From Phoenix dactylifera (lineage: Eukaryota; Streptophyta; Magnoliopsida; Arecales; Arecaceae), in assembly GCF_009389715.1 (NCBI RefSeq), contig NW_024067666.1, positions 3,327,001 to 3,391,000 of the forward strand: a stretch of DNA of 64,000 nt, given 5' to 3'. The notes under the pieces were generated by a model. The model made no database searches. It was given only the letters and a program-made list of their open reading frames with translations, and had not been told where the DNA came from. Of the stretch, positions 35,851-49,150 are shown piece after piece (position 1 is the first letter of the stretch; each line of letters opens with the position of its first letter). Both the position numbers and the translations under genes were made by a program.

Positions 35851-36706
35851 GGGCTGAAAATGGATCAGATACAAATCGGATATTGATATATCTATATTTG
35901 TATTCATATTTTTTAATGAATACGGATAAAAATATTAAACGGATAAACAGATACGCATACGAATCGGATATTGAATATATCCTTATTTGTTATAAATGAA
36001 TACAGATATGAATCAAATATTAAATATATCTATATTTTCTTATCCGAATACGGATATAAATTAGATACTTTTTTGGATATTAATCAAATTTAAGCAAAAT
36101 TCAAGGATGAAAACTAGTACTAAAAACATAATCATAAAAAAAAAGATTCAATTAAAAAATATAATTTTAACAAGCATTTATTAATAATAAAAACTAACAA
36201 TTTTATAAAAGATATACCGCTCAAGGTTGCTCGTCCCCAAAGTAGAGAGGATCTATGGTGCCTCCAACGTATCTCATGATTGTCGCTAGTTGTAATTGTA
36301 GGATGGAAACTAAGAAATGGATGGACGAATGAGATATTTGAGCCTTTTAGACATGCGGGGTGATTCGAAAGTTCTCACTTGAATCGGGTATTCTATATTC
36401 AAGTTACTATCTTAAGTGATGGTCATTCGATATTTGAGTTCCTTTTAATTTAGGTTTGGTTAATCACTTAATTAATTTTCTGATTTAACTTAATTTAAAC
36501 TTCTTCTTTTCACTTATCCTTATTCGGATATTCGAATCTGAAAAAATTAGGTTCATCCGCATCCATATCTGTATCCGGAAGATTTTTGAACTGACCATCC
36601 GAATCTGTATCCAGATTCAATCGGATAAAAAAAAGTATCCAAATCCGATCCGAATCGGATACGGAAATGGATACGATTGGATGTAATCCGATCCACTTTT
36701 AGCCCC
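35851..36706. mobile_element. Non-autonomous TIR element of about 856 bp
   Basis: The 5' end GGGCTGAAAATGGATCAGAT and the reverse complement of the 3' end, GGGGCTAAAAGTGGATCGG, form imperfect terminal inverted repeats. TA sits on each side. The interior is rich in GGATAT, CGGATA and GAATACGGAT motifs arranged as inverted halves. There is no transposase frame. A diverged relative starts at about 56684. Superfamily is uncertain; a TA target would suggest a mariner-like or related origin. Confidence 0.6.
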
Positions 36707-37500
36707 TATTATGGACCCATTTGATTCGCCGGAAGAGGAGGAAAAAAAGTGTGATCAATGGAAAAAAAAAGAAATAATACCTCATATTTAGTTGAGTTTT
36801 TAAAGAAGAAAGATAGAAAATAGCTTTTTCATGAAAATAAGATTTGGGAAAGAAAAACTCATATTGGATATGGAAAATTTCAATTCCCACTAGTTGAGAA
36901 TTGAAGTATTTTTTTTTCAAAAATATTCATAAATTTTTAGATAGAATGGGATCAAATCTTTTACTTTATTAAGGGCATAGCAAGCATTTTATATAATTTT
37001 TTCAAAAAAGTAGATGTCCAACTCAATATAAGTCATTACGGAATGTGTCGCTTTTTTCTGATCAATTAAACATGCAAAAACTACTTTTTGAGGCATTAGC
37101 TTTTTAGAAAAAATATTCTAAAAAAAAATTCTTTGTACGAACCAAAACAACAAGTCCTGTACATCATGAATGCATGTTGTTGCCACATTTTCTATATTTA
37201 GGCATCAAGAAAAGGATAAGAGCCAATGCAAACAAATATGATGACAATTTGATCTTTAGTAAATTAGGCACAAAAGGTGAGAAGATTACTGACAAGCTGG
37301 CTGGGTTGAGAAAGGCGAAGATTACTGATAAAAGTTCGACGAATTTGATCCAGTAATCCGTTCGACGAATTTGATCCATTGGGTCCAACAATTCTACGGA
37401 TCATCTGGGCCGTTCGATCAACGAGTAATGTGCGTTAAGATACGCGAAATCGGATCCCGGCAGAAGGTCGGAGACTCCGGGCCTCGTTCTCATCTCGACT
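36707..37500. other. Intergenic DNA and promoter of the Tmemb_40 gene
   Basis: AT-rich to about 37400, then rising GC. A direct repeat with the core TTCGACGAATTTGATCCA lies at about 37335-37380. No gene is seen. Confidence 0.45.
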
Positions 37501-37534
37501 TCGAAGGCGCTCTCTTCTTCTTCCTCCATACCAC

Positions 37535-37549
37535 CTAGGGTTAGGGTTT
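37535..37549 (+). promoter_or_regulatory. Double telo-box motif in the leader of the Tmemb_40 gene
   Basis: CTAGGGTTAGGGTTT, two overlapping telomere-like units about 130 bp before the chosen ATG. In plants, telo-boxes near the transcription start are associated with housekeeping expression. Confidence 0.45.
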
Positions 37550-37681
37550 CTGAGAACTTCTCCTTCCGATCTCCAGCGTTTGACGATTGCTCCGTTTTCT
37601 AACCCTGGATCGACGTTATTGATTCGATCGGCTTCGAAGTCGAGGGTTTCTCGTGATGCGCTCCTGCGAAGAGCCGCGGAG

Positions 37682-40600
37682 ATGAGAGGACTTGTGAAAA
37701 TCTCGGGGCTCCCTCTCGCGATCTCGCCGGACGGGACTCATCCGGCGGACGGAGAGGGGAGCGGGCAGGCGTTTTCGTCATGGGTCTCGGAGTGTCACGG
37801 GATCTGGTACAACCTCGCCCTGATCGTTCCGTCGGCCCTTTTCGTCGTGTACCTGGCTTCCCATGCGCGTAGGAGCTTCGCAAAGGTCACCTATGGCCGG
37901 TCTTACATCATGATCGCGTACTACGCCCTCCTATGGCTCGTTAGCATTTTGAATCTCTTGTGGTGCGCTCTCCAGGTATGCTAATCTTTTTGGCTTCTCG
38001 CTAGAAGATGCTAAGATTTTAGTTTCGGTGTTTCTGTTGCTCTTCGATTAAGTTTTCAGAATTGATTTCAAAAGTGGAACTGAGGGTTCACCTCGATCGA
38101 CAATTCTCTCAAAACCTTGATATTTTAGTAGTAGAATATTGGCTTTTTCTTGCCTCCTGCTGTGTTAGCGTCTAAAAAACACGATATTTGGAGTAAATAT
38201 TTGCAATGTAATTTTTTGAACCTGAATCCAACTGATGCCATGGTCTCTTTTTAAAAGAATGGATTAAAGTGGTTAAACTCTTTTGCTATCTAGCCCTTTC
38301 TGGACCACCTCTTTTGGCTGAAAGAGATTGAGTGTTTGTATGATCGGCTAAGTGTTTGTTGTTGCTTAATTTTGTAATTTTACTCGGTAGAATGTTTTGG
38401 GAGAAAGTTTCATTAAGTTTTGTTGGTGATGAGTGACATTGCACAAGAACAGAACGTTAGGTCAAATCGAGTAAGGAATAAAGGAGGTATTCTAAAAATT
38501 TTGAAAATGAGGGAAGTGTTAGCTTTATTTGTTTTAAATTAGAATCGCACCTGCAATTCATCCAAATAAACCACACAATGCAATTTCTTCTATTCCCTGT
38601 GATCCATGAAACTTATCACCTTATAATGGTTATTCTGAACAGATTAAAGATTACTGTATCATATAATTTGCCTATGGTTTAAAACAAAAATTTATCAAAA
38701 CTCTGTAATAGAACATGCCGAGACATACTACTTTAGTTTGACTATGTTTACAATCAATGACTTCTTTTCTGCAGGCTCAGTTTGTATTTAATTCACTAAT
38801 TGTTGAAAAAAGATATGGTCTTAAGATAGTCCTCAGTGTAGACAACAAAGCCCACTGAGTTACACTGAAGGTATCCCTCTTATTTCCATAAACATAATAA
38901 CCCCCCCGGGGGGAATTCCTCACATACAGGAAAGCACAGGGCATTGTCCTGCCATAAATTACCCGGAAGGTTTTTGGTGACAACACTTGGAGATATCAGA
39001 AGTGAGAATGCTGACATGAGTAACGAGAAATCCTGTGAAAAACCCCTAGGGCCACTTCTCATTATGCTTTGGACACAAGGCTCAAAGCCTCGCTCCGGAG
39101 GGGGAACCGGATCGTATATCAGTTTGGAGTTCAGCTCCTTATCTTATGGCGAGCGTCTTTGCTTGCTTCTATCTAGGGTGAAAGGATTCAGCGTCTTCGG
39201 ATGCATCAGTTTATTATGCTTATGCCTACATTTTTTTACACTTCTTATCACTGGGAAAATGCCTCTTTTCAGTTTATTTTTCTATTTGAAGCACTTGCTG
39301 CCATGTCTTCCAGTGCATGGTTACCTGCCACAACTCCCTCCTTGTGTCCCTAATTTCATAGATATCTCCTTTCAGATGCCATGGAATGTACACACAAGGG
39401 ATTTTTGGCGAGCATGAAAACTTTTATACTGTAAATGACAGGGTTACCTCATGATTTATTTCAACTTCTTCTGGTCGCCATTGCCTTTTTCATGACATGT
39501 AGTAAATGGAGAATAGCCACTAAAAGGAGGGCTTACTATCTATTTCTCATCAATATAAATTGTCACATGCATATGAGCATAAAACAAGCTATTATTTCGC
39601 TATTTATATGATTGAGATTGGCTAATATGTGCAGAAATTTTGGAATCTTTGTATCTGGGCTCTGTCTGTCTTGTAGAAAATCAACTGACTTGAAAATAGG
39701 GCTTTAGGGAACAAAAATACTAGTTATCAGTTGCCTTTTCAGGTTAAGGTTCGATATGTTGTTTTTGTAGTCTTGTAAGCCAAATCTATGTATTTTGTTA
39801 GGATCTTGATGTATATGATGACCATCATACACAGCAATGCAGAAATCACTCTAGTTATGCTTCTTTCTTCAGTATTAACTACAACAGTTTGTGGGCATCT
39901 TAGCTTGGCATGTTGTAGAAGTCTGCCAATGTATTAGGGTTGTAATCAGTTTAAGCAATAGGAATTAACTTTTAGAAGGAAAATGGAGCAATCTTATTCC
40001 AGATCTTCTTGAATAATGATTCACTGCTGTTCCGTTATGAATTCTATTGCTTTTAATCTTTGCAGAGAAAAATATTCTTTTAATATATATATATGCAATT
40101 CAATTCATAACTTTATAATATGTTACATGGACACTCCATTTTAAGTTTTCTGAGAATATCAACACTTTTGGATACTTGGGCATGGTTGGACATTCTAATT
40201 TGAAGTGACATATTGACATTGGCAGAAACTGTCTAATACTTAGTACTTTTTTTTGGGAGTGTCGTGTAGGGGACTCTTAAAGGGACCCCTTAAGGTTTTA
40301 AACATTTCAAGAGAAGTGTCCTTATATTTCAATATAAACTTATTAAGATTAATGGATACTTAAAAAAAGTGTTATTAAGTTTTTAATATAAAATTATCAC
40401 AAGTATAAAAATTGGTGGATACTTTAAACAAAATATCATTATGTTTTAATGGAAATATATCATGGTTAGTCATCAATTTGAATATTAATTTAAATATATA
40501 TCCTGTCCCTGTGCCTAGATTTTTGGAGGATGTTGTGTTCGACACCCGAATGCCAAATAATGCTGATCCTATTGCTTGCAGACAAATGGTCCTGTTTCAA

Positions 40601-43600
40601 CCCAAACTTAGTGCAGATTTTTCTAGAGTTTGTCACTGGTTAAATTTGTCTTTCAATTGGACTTCCAACAATGGATCTGCTTTTAAACTATTATTCTATA
40701 TGCTTAACTAGTTATCCCATTATCTAATCGTCATCTTCAATTTGGAACAGGCATGGCAGTGTACTCCTGGAAAGGAATTCTCATGGAATATGTTATCGTT
40801 GTTTACAAAATCAGGAATGTTGTTCTTGGAAGTTAGCTTGGTGGCCTTTTTACTTCATGGAAATCATGCAAGTGGGCTGGAAGCTTTAACACGTACATTT
40901 GTTATCTCAGGAGTCATAGTTTCTGCTGATATATTACTCAAGGTGAGCATTGCTCTGTATTATTGTTAAAATTCTATATAGTGCTTCAGAACATGCTTAT
41001 CTGATTTCATTCGTATGTTAGATATCAAATTTACGATGTCCTTCGTTCTCACTTCTGCACCAACAGCTAGCCCTTCGTGTTGGCTTTGCCTAGGACAACT
41101 TTAGATATTCTTATTTCTAGTCCTATATAACAGAAAAGAATTTGGGCAATGCAATGTGTCAAGTGTTAATTATGAGACGTATGACTTGAACAACTGGAAG
41201 AGAGATATGAGCAGAGACACAGAATGTATTGCTCTATCACCATCTGTAGCATTGCAGATGATGATTTCACTACTCATGACTACTATGGGCAATTATATGA
41301 TACATGATGACGAGAACTGATAGAGCACCAGTGAGAAAATGATGTTGAATTGTTAAGCAAACCTGGTTTGCTTTTAAGTAGATCAAAATATAGATAAAGA
41401 TGATCTTGATGAGCAGTGTGTAGGAGTGTTAAACTGGCCGTACCAAATCCCTGTGGAATAAAAAGACTATCAGTTGTCAGAGTATGTCACTTGGGATCTT
41501 TTGCCTTTTATTTCTTTGTTGGGTGGGGGCCACAACTGTTGAATGAAGGAAGTTGTCAAAAATAATAAATATCTTATTTAGAGTACTTTCTATATTATTT
41601 ATACCTCTTATGGGAAAAAAAGTATACTTATCTCTTTTGAGGGATCAAAATCAACAGTACTCCTCCCCGGAAATCCCAATAGCCGGTCTCTCTCTAGGGG
41701 AGATCCATAGATCTGGATAGAGTCTGTCTCGCTCAGTAAAGAAGAGTACGCGCGCTACGGCTTGCGTAGTGAATCGGATCTTCGGGCAACCAACCCAACC
41801 CGACACATCCAATTCCGATCAACAACTTGGAGGTATGGCTGAGTGGCTTAAGACTCCAGATGTTTCAAGTAGAGCACCAGTAAAAGACCTAGAGGCCTAT
41901 GAAAGTCACGTTTTTACTTAAGAAAGATGGCGCCTTTGCGAGGATGTCTTTAATCAGCCAATGCCAAGGCAACAAAGCTAGCATCAAACCTACCCGCCCA
42001 GAACCCTCCTTAAGACCACTTTCCTTGATCAACAGGCCGTCAATCCTTTCTTCGACCTCAAGAGATTGAACAAAGAAGCCCCATTGATTGGATATGGTTC
42101 CATCTCCCAGTGGTGAGCAAACAACAGCCCCCCGGTCAGGTGGTGTAGCCTTGTAAAAATGGCTGCTACATCATGAGTTTCGGGATGATGCTGACGCTAC
42201 AAGTACAAGTCCGCCTTCGAGGTGCGTGCCTTTCGACGCCCTTCTTTCCATAGTGCTTCTTCCCTAGGAGCTCCAGTTTCTCTAGCCTCACCGGGATGTG
42301 GTTGTGTACAGCAATCGAGAACCAGTGGAATCAGTGAGAAAATGCATCTGGAGTCTCATCTGGTCTGCCCATTCATACATCTGGAGTCTTTCCCTGGGAA
42401 GCCAATGGAAAGCTCTCATCGTCCTATCCTATCCCCTTGACTCGAAAGAAAACTCTACTCCTCGCCCAGGGACGCCCTTGATCGCCTGAAATGCTCCTTC
42501 TATCCCACCCTACCCGACTAGACCCTTCTCTTTCTTCTTTTGTTCCCCGCCCAGCTCGCTTGCTTGCGGAGAGACCACTTCCCCATTTTTGAACCGAAAG
42601 AGCAAAGTTCTCCTAAATCGAGAACAAAGAACTTGCAGAGAAAGCAACCTCTAGATGACAATGGATGAGATTACCTACCCTTGTTTGCCGGGACAGAACG
42701 AAGAAGAATTGCCGGAAATCCCAATAGCCGGAAATCCCAATAGCCGGATGAATTGCCGAGTAGATAGATCAGATCCGGACGCTGCAGTTGCTCCGCGGCG
42801 ATACGGACTCGACCCGCTCCAGAAGTTGCATTCTTCTTGTACCTAAACAAGATAACCTGCTCCTACAAAAATGAGAAGTTTGTATGACTCTGCAGAAAAA
42901 AAAGGGTAAAAATTCTGATATGTCTTTGAATTTAGCAAAGTTTGTTACCTGACTCTTCTGCTAGCAGAAGGGATTGTATTTGAGAAATACATATGCTGAC
43001 CTCTTCATTCTATAACTCTTTATGCAGTTTGTGCCCTACTGGTGACCACCACAATCCCCATAAATTGATACATAAGGAATGCACCGAATGATTCGTAAGC
43101 ATGCAAGAAGGAAGGATAATTCATGGCCAAAAAATTGAGAAAGTGGGTGTTCAAGTCCCAAAAGAATGTGATCTAAAAGACTGAAACAGAGAATCCATAT
43201 GGAAAAGGGAAAAGGGAAAAGAAATCCACCTCAAGTTTAGAGAAGTGGAGAGGGAATAGCTCTTTGCTCCCTTTATTTCTACTTTTGTTGTTTGGAGGAG
43301 GATAGAAATGGATGAATTTTCAAATAAAAACTGTCATGCTGCATAAAGCCCTACATATAGGCATCATCACCAATAAAATACATTTGCATTGACTTTGGCT
43401 GACTTCCACTCCGCAACCTTCAATAAATATGACCGGCTAACACAAGTCCTCCAAAATGAATAGGGTCCAGAAGGCATGACCTTCCCTTTCACAAAAAGGA
43501 AATTGACTAGCTTAAGATAAGAATTTAATATGAGTAGTTCTACACCAATTATGACTTCAAAACATCCTAAATTCATTGGTTTAATAACTTAAAATACATG

Positions 43601-44599
43601 AAATATGAAACTGACTGATTATATGACCTATTAGATTACATCAGCTTGGGTACGAGGTAAACAGTTTGCAGTAGACTGACAGCTTTTTTCCCCCCAATAT
43701 GCGTTTGCTACTGCTGATTTTGGATCATTTCTGCATGGTTATTTCTGAACTGAATTGACTTGTGTTTGAATATGTGCATCAGTGGAGACCAAAATTTACT
43801 GTTAATCTTGATCAAGAGTTTCCCTGGTTGTTGGTTATGTTTACAATAGCATGTACATGATATGGTTCTGAAAGTTTTTCCTTCTTCAGGCTCTCTATGC
43901 ATTTGGTTTTGGAGTTCCATTATTCATCGATAATAGTGAATCAGCCAATCGTGTGAAATGGGGTTTGTGGATTGTACACAGGCTGTTGCTTACTGCAGTT
44001 TATGGCTTAATTTTCTTCATGCACCACTCAAAGTGGAGAGAAAGGTTACCAGGTATCCTTATCTTTAGCTTATTCCACATGTCTTTATAAGTCTTCTGTT
44101 CTCTTCTGGTCAGCTCAATAATTCTTTCGACCTTCTACAGCAAGACCGGCATTCTACAACTACATCTGTGCAATGTTCTTACTGAATCTGTTATCGCTGT
44201 TTGCCTGCGTGCTAATGGGAAATGGAGCTGGATTTGGGCTTTGGTAATATTTTATACAGCTTTTCCAACGATGAGGTATCATTTTCAAAATAATTGCTGT
44301 CAAATATTTAATGTTGTTTCTATACAGGTTGTTCAATCTAACAACTATATGCTACCACTCTCTTTATCTTCCACTTCTGTATGTAACATTCCTGGCAGAT
44401 TTTTTCCAGGTTGGCTTCCATTTTCCCCATATTATGAAATTCATATTTTTGGATAATTCAAGAATTACCACAATTGATACAATGTCCTTGTTTTATTTTC
44501 TTTTTTTCTGGTTGGTTACAGGAGGAAGATTTGCGGTTGGAGAATGTCTACTACTCTGAGATGAAAGATGCTGGTTTCTTTGATTCTGACTGGGATTAA
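37682..44599 (+). CDS. Seven-TM Tmemb_40/TPRA1-type protein (CAND2-like candidate GPCR)
   Basis: Exons 37682..37975, 40751..40942, 43890..44052, 44141..44243, 44328..44409 and 44522..44599 encode 303 residues, and all phases agree. Hydrophobic segments lie at about residues 41-60, 76-97, 112-134, 146-172, 188-206, 221-243 and 250-276, giving seven membrane spans. Conserved stretches include WCALQAWQC, DNSESANRVKWGLWIVHRLL and the C terminus YYSEMKDAGFFDSDWD, close to the end expected in this family. Relatives are Arabidopsis CAND2/CAND8 and animal TPRA1. CAND2 has been proposed as a phytomelatonin receptor, but function should not be transferred firmly. The ATG at 37682 is the first in frame and follows a GC-rich leader. 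Introns 1 and 2 are each nearly 3 kb and contain organelle-derived DNA. No coding defect is seen. Confidence 0.92.
38930..39060. other. Organelle large-subunit rRNA fragment (probable NUMT)
   Basis: The stretch with GAGAATGCTGACATGAGTAA, then CGAGAAATCCTGTGAAAAAC, matches the conserved bacterial-type 23S segment GAATGCTGACATAAGTAACG. It looks most like plant mitochondrial rrn26. It sits in intron 1 of the Tmemb_40 gene. Similar-composition DNA on both sides (about 38780-39230) may belong to the same insert, but its ends are not clear. Confidence 0.55.
41667..42845. other. Organelle-derived insert, probably mitochondrial (NUMT)
   Basis: A block with higher GC than the intron around it and a composition typical of plant mitochondrial spacer DNA. 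At 41829-41852 it contains GGAGGTATGGCTGAGTGGCT followed by TAAG, the 5' half of an organelle trnS; the remainder of the tRNA is replaced by unrelated sequence. A 20-mer, CCGGAAATCCCAATAGCCGG, occurs at the left end (41667) and twice, overlapping, near the right end (42712 and 42728). It lies in intron 2 of the Tmemb_40 gene. Plastid origin is less likely but not excluded. Confidence 0.6.
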
Positions 44600-46500
44600 T
44601 ACCTCAGCACCTTTTCAACATGCGATTGTAAAGCTGTCTAAGATGATCAATCACTTATCATGACTTTGTAAGTAAGTGCAGTACTGGATCCTGTTGGATT
44701 AAAAAAAAAATTGTATGAATCAACTGACTACATGATTCTCATGTGTCAGATTGAATGCACCAGAAATGTTTATAGTGATATACTCTTAACAATGAGCTAT
44801 TTTTTGTTATTGGATGCAAGATGTTCTTCAAGACATTTAGGTAGAGACAGTACATATTTTCATGACGTGGATAAATAAGCCACTGAAGTTTGAATATGAA
44901 GAAAGCTGATAGCATGGTATTACAAAGCATATGAATAATATCATGAAAGCATGGTAAAATGAGTCGAAATAATGTCTACTTTAAGAGCTCTATTGTCTAA
45001 TGTACTACTAAAAGAATGTGAATGAAAATGAGAGGATAATGAATTACGAGCTAAAGAGGCTGCTGAGGTATGGTGACTCGTAGGAAGAAAGAGAAATAAT
45101 AACTCTGGAGGCAGGTTGGTCGGTTGTTCTTCCATGATTTTTATGTCTCCAAGGGAACCTGGTTGGTGATGGCGATTGGTCAGGTTCACATTGGGTCATT
45201 AAAATCTTTAGCCCATAAACTTATTCATGATGGATGGCGTTAAAAGTATAGATCCATATCTAACATATTCATTGGATACTGACTCATATCTACCCACAAA
45301 TCTAACTAATGTTTCATTTGTCAACTCATACCTTAGTAGATAAAAAAAAAGAAACATGATCGAAGACAGGTGACTTAAGTTTTACATCCAAATAAAGTGA
45401 GAAATCGACAAGCAAAAATTAAAATAGGGAAAAAAACATGATAAATCTTAAGGATGTTGTTCGGTAATCGATTAGGTCATGAGGGCTAAATCCATAAACC
45501 TTAATTGTCTTGACTAACATATCAAACTGTAAACCGCCTCGACCAAAATAAATTGCCACCCCTCGCCATACCATAGTTCAGGTCTGATCCATCTGGCATC
45601 TGCAAGATATGAGCCGCCCAAGAGGCCTAAAACAAGAAGAATTTGAGAAGGAGGTTGCAAAGAGATTTAAAGATTTTCCTGCCACCTAAAGCCCTTCAAA
45701 GAGACACCACATAAATCCCTTCAAAGAAATCTCTAAAATCTGAAAAATCACAGAAAATTTTAAAAATTCCAACAGCTTGCTGGATGGGATGAGATAATTT
45801 ATGAAGCTCATTTGATCCTGTCGACTTTCTTTGCAATCAATCATTGATATGACCTTCTTACCAGAATAATACAAGCCGTGAAATGGACTTTGTTGGATGT
45901 GTCCTTAATTTCTTTTGAACATTGATTCAATGACAGATGGTTGGATGCTTCAAGGTCAAACAAGCCCCATCAGCTCTTATTTCAAGCAGTCAATCAATTC
46001 TAAAGGCCGAGCAGACCACCTAAGTTTTTAAGGCTGAGCAGTTAGCATGGACGGGAGCAACATGCCATCTGGTCATTTAAAGCTCGATAAATTCAACTGG
46101 CATTATAGAGGATCTGCTGTAGATAAAATCATATCCTCATAACAAACTTATCAAGGTTAGTCGCTGATGTTTTCAAAATTATTGGACTACCGATCTAGGG
46201 TACTGTCCAATGAACTCTCTCTCTCTGGTAGAGAAAATTATTTTCATCAGTATTATCAGAAATACTAGACTACAGTTGGGGGCCAAAGATATATTTCACT
46301 GGTGTCGCCTTCCATGTCAAACATGTCTACAGAAAAATCAACAAAACTGCAAATTGAATAGCTTCGTATATAGCTGACCACGCTGGAGGAGCTCCATGTA
46401 TCGGTAAGAGAAAGCTGCCTAGAGTACTTCGAGAATCGAGACTTATTATTTTTGACTTTTTTAAATATATTCATACTAGAACTATATAAGCCATCCGGTA
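44600..46500. other. 3' UTR and intergenic DNA, no gene seen
   Basis: Some hundreds of bases after the Tmemb_40 stop are probably 3' UTR. The rest is AT-rich with no recognised gene. Confidence 0.4.
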
Positions 46501-46505
46501 TAGCA

Positions 46506-46511
46506 ATACAT

Positions 46512-46542
<31 letters not shown>

Positions 46543-46566
46543 TACACACACACATACACATATATA
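46506..46566. repeat. (CATA)n/(CA)n compound microsatellite
   Basis: CATA units pass into CA units over about 60 bp. The minus-strand frame rich in Met-Cys-Val is produced by this repeat. Confidence 0.9.
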
Positions 46567-46569
46567 TCA

Positions 46570-48799
46570 CGTATAAATTTATGAATTTAGCTCTTATTTG
46601 ATTTGTTTTTTAACCTTATATGTTCAAAATTTCATCACCGGTGGCGCGCCGCATGACATTCCACTAAATTCATCACCACCACCAATATCAGTATATTTCA
46701 CCAGCAACCAAGTAAATATCAGTTGTTCATGATGCCTTCTTGTAAATTCTATGTCAAGAACTGTAACATATACTGAGCTGTTCTCATCCTTTTTAGAACT
46801 GTTCTTTTCCAGATTTTGAGGATTACATGTTACGAGTCCCCACTCTTATATTACAACCAGACTCAATGATCAGTCTCTGGGTAAAGCGAACCTTCCAGGC
46901 TTTGCAGTCTCTCTTGTTTTTTCTTTTAACCCATACCGAGTTCTTTTTGTCATCTACTGCTTTGAACGTGGGAAAAGGTTGGGGTTGTCAATTGAAAAAG
47001 AAAAGTCATAAACAGCTAATAGAAATTTGATCATCTGAAAACAGTTTCAAAAACTGATTGACAAATAAATTAAGACTACATTTCAAGAATACAAAACGAA
47101 TTACAATTCAACATAATTTTTTTTCCCGCAAAGAATTGATGTTGCTTCGATGTTCAAAACAATTCTTTTGCATCATGACACTGGGGCTTTAGCTTCATTG
47201 GCTGAACCACCCTTAGGTCTTAGAACGTAGTGGTGAATGAGGGGCAATATACTCGGACTCTAAGCATGTGACTGGCTCTTTTTGTGGGTCTCATCGGGTA
47301 CAAACAAGGCACATGACATCTTATGTTATACTGACTACATCCAACATTTATCATGGACTCAACAATCATTTCTAATGTCAGAAATCTTGATAAACACATT
47401 AAGTTTTTTCTTTAGGATCCATTTGATTTGAGAAAAGAATTTTTTTTTTTAATGAAATATTTTGAATGGCTTATATCTAGTTGAGCATTTACTTTTATGA
47501 GAAAGTTGTATAAAATATCTATTACACCCTTAATAAAAAGAAAGATCTTACCCATAGATACTTTTGGAGAAAAAAAACCTAATTCTCAACGTGGGAAAGT
47601 AGCTTTCCCATGTCCCCGATGATTTTTCATTCTAATGAAACATGAAAATCCATTCTTATAGAAATGCTAATCAAAATATTACATTCTCACCTTTCTCCTT
47701 TAAAAACTCCAACCAAACAAGAGGTATTCTTTTATTTTCTCGTTGACCACACTTTTCCTCATCTTTGTCTCGCGAATCAAACGAGTCCTTAATTTTTTTT
47801 CTTTTTTCTTTTTTCTTTTGTTCATCTCTAAGACCTAACTGTACTAGATATTTTTTTTTTTTTTTACCATCTAAAATGAGCTAAGACACATTCCTGTGAT
47901 CCTTAACAAATAGTTCGCGCACCAAAGAACTAGGATAATACTGAGCATAATTAAAAAGACTCAATAAACCAGCATTCTGGATAATGCTGTGTCTATATCT
48001 CCTCCTTTTATTATTAGATGCAAAGAAAGAATTCAAAGTGGATGGCACCAAATTATGGCAGACATATTTCCTTTTCTTTGATTCCATTTGGAAATTAGCA
48101 CATATCTCTCTCCCATTTATTCCAAGACAGAGAAGTTGATCCCACCCTCCACAAGCTGTTCTTCAAAACAATATTCTTGATCCTAGGACTCTTTCACACG
48201 CACAACATGCAAGTTTCCAGGGCAATCAGTTCAAATTCAAATATTCCAGTAGTGGAAGCTCTATTTGGATCCCAGTGGAGCATAATTAAAGAGGTGGTGC
48301 AACTTCGTAGTCGCCACTCTATTGTAAATCACCAATGCTATCGATTCCGTTGATATGCTTACAATTGGGAACTACTTAGATGATTCACCTAACTCATATA
48401 TTTATTAAACAATATGTGGCAATATTATAACACAGTAATTGTACTGATTGTACAAATTTTCAAATATTCTCCTGAACTTTTCTAGAAAGCAGATGCTTTA
48501 AAGTTTTGGTGGGCCAGTGTGTGACCTTCACACTTGATGTGCCACACCAAGGCTGAATCAAGCTGATCAGGATGGTGTAGTCCCTTCACTCTCTAAACTT
48601 TATTTAAAGTGTTAGAGACCATTCAAGCATTAACTTAAGATGGTTCCTTCTCCAGCCTACCCTTCAGGTTGGGAAGCAACAATAGCTACATGCCAAGCCT
48701 TCATCCTTTTCACACTCTGTTCTTCAAAAGGATGCTGAGATACTAAGAGAGGCCGTAATCAGCAGCCTTGACAATGCTATGTTACCAAAGCATAATATT
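46570..48799. other. Intergenic stretch, no gene seen
   Basis: No coding exon, RNA gene or element end is recognised on either strand. Confidence 0.4.
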
Positions 48800-49150
48800 T
48801 ATATATCAAAAAAAAAACTAATCAGAAGGTATTATTTAGATTTTTTGGTCCTCTATAAATACTCAAGACCTACCTAGTGTATATCTAATATGAAATTAAA
48901 CACACGTCTACATGGATCCTCGCATACTTTCTCTATTTAAGCTCTGACATTATCGTTAGGCTAAGGGTTCAAATCAATTCAAATCTAATCACAAGCACCA
49001 CAATCGGTCCATGGTTAACCTCAATAGGCTCGTGCTACAGTGTTCTCTAGTCTATATAAGCCATGGGTTAAGTTGGCTTTGATACTATTTATAATAATTA
49101 ATGACCACATCCAAAAAGACTAATCGAAAAATATTATTTGAATTTCTTAG
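48800..49150. repeat. Dispersed repeat related to 588-1190
   Basis: It shares in order AAGGTATTATTTAGATTTTT, TCAAGACCTACCTAGTG, ATTCAAATCTAATCACAA, GGTTAACCTCAATAG, CTCGTGCTACAGTG, TTCTCTAGTCTATATAAG and AAAAAGACTAATCGAAA with the left-end copy, at roughly 75-80% similarity by eye. Confidence 0.5.

Noticed and set aside
46265-46570. 101-residue minus-strand frame with a Met-Cys-Val-rich start
   Set aside because: The start is a translated (CATA)n/(CA)n microsatellite.
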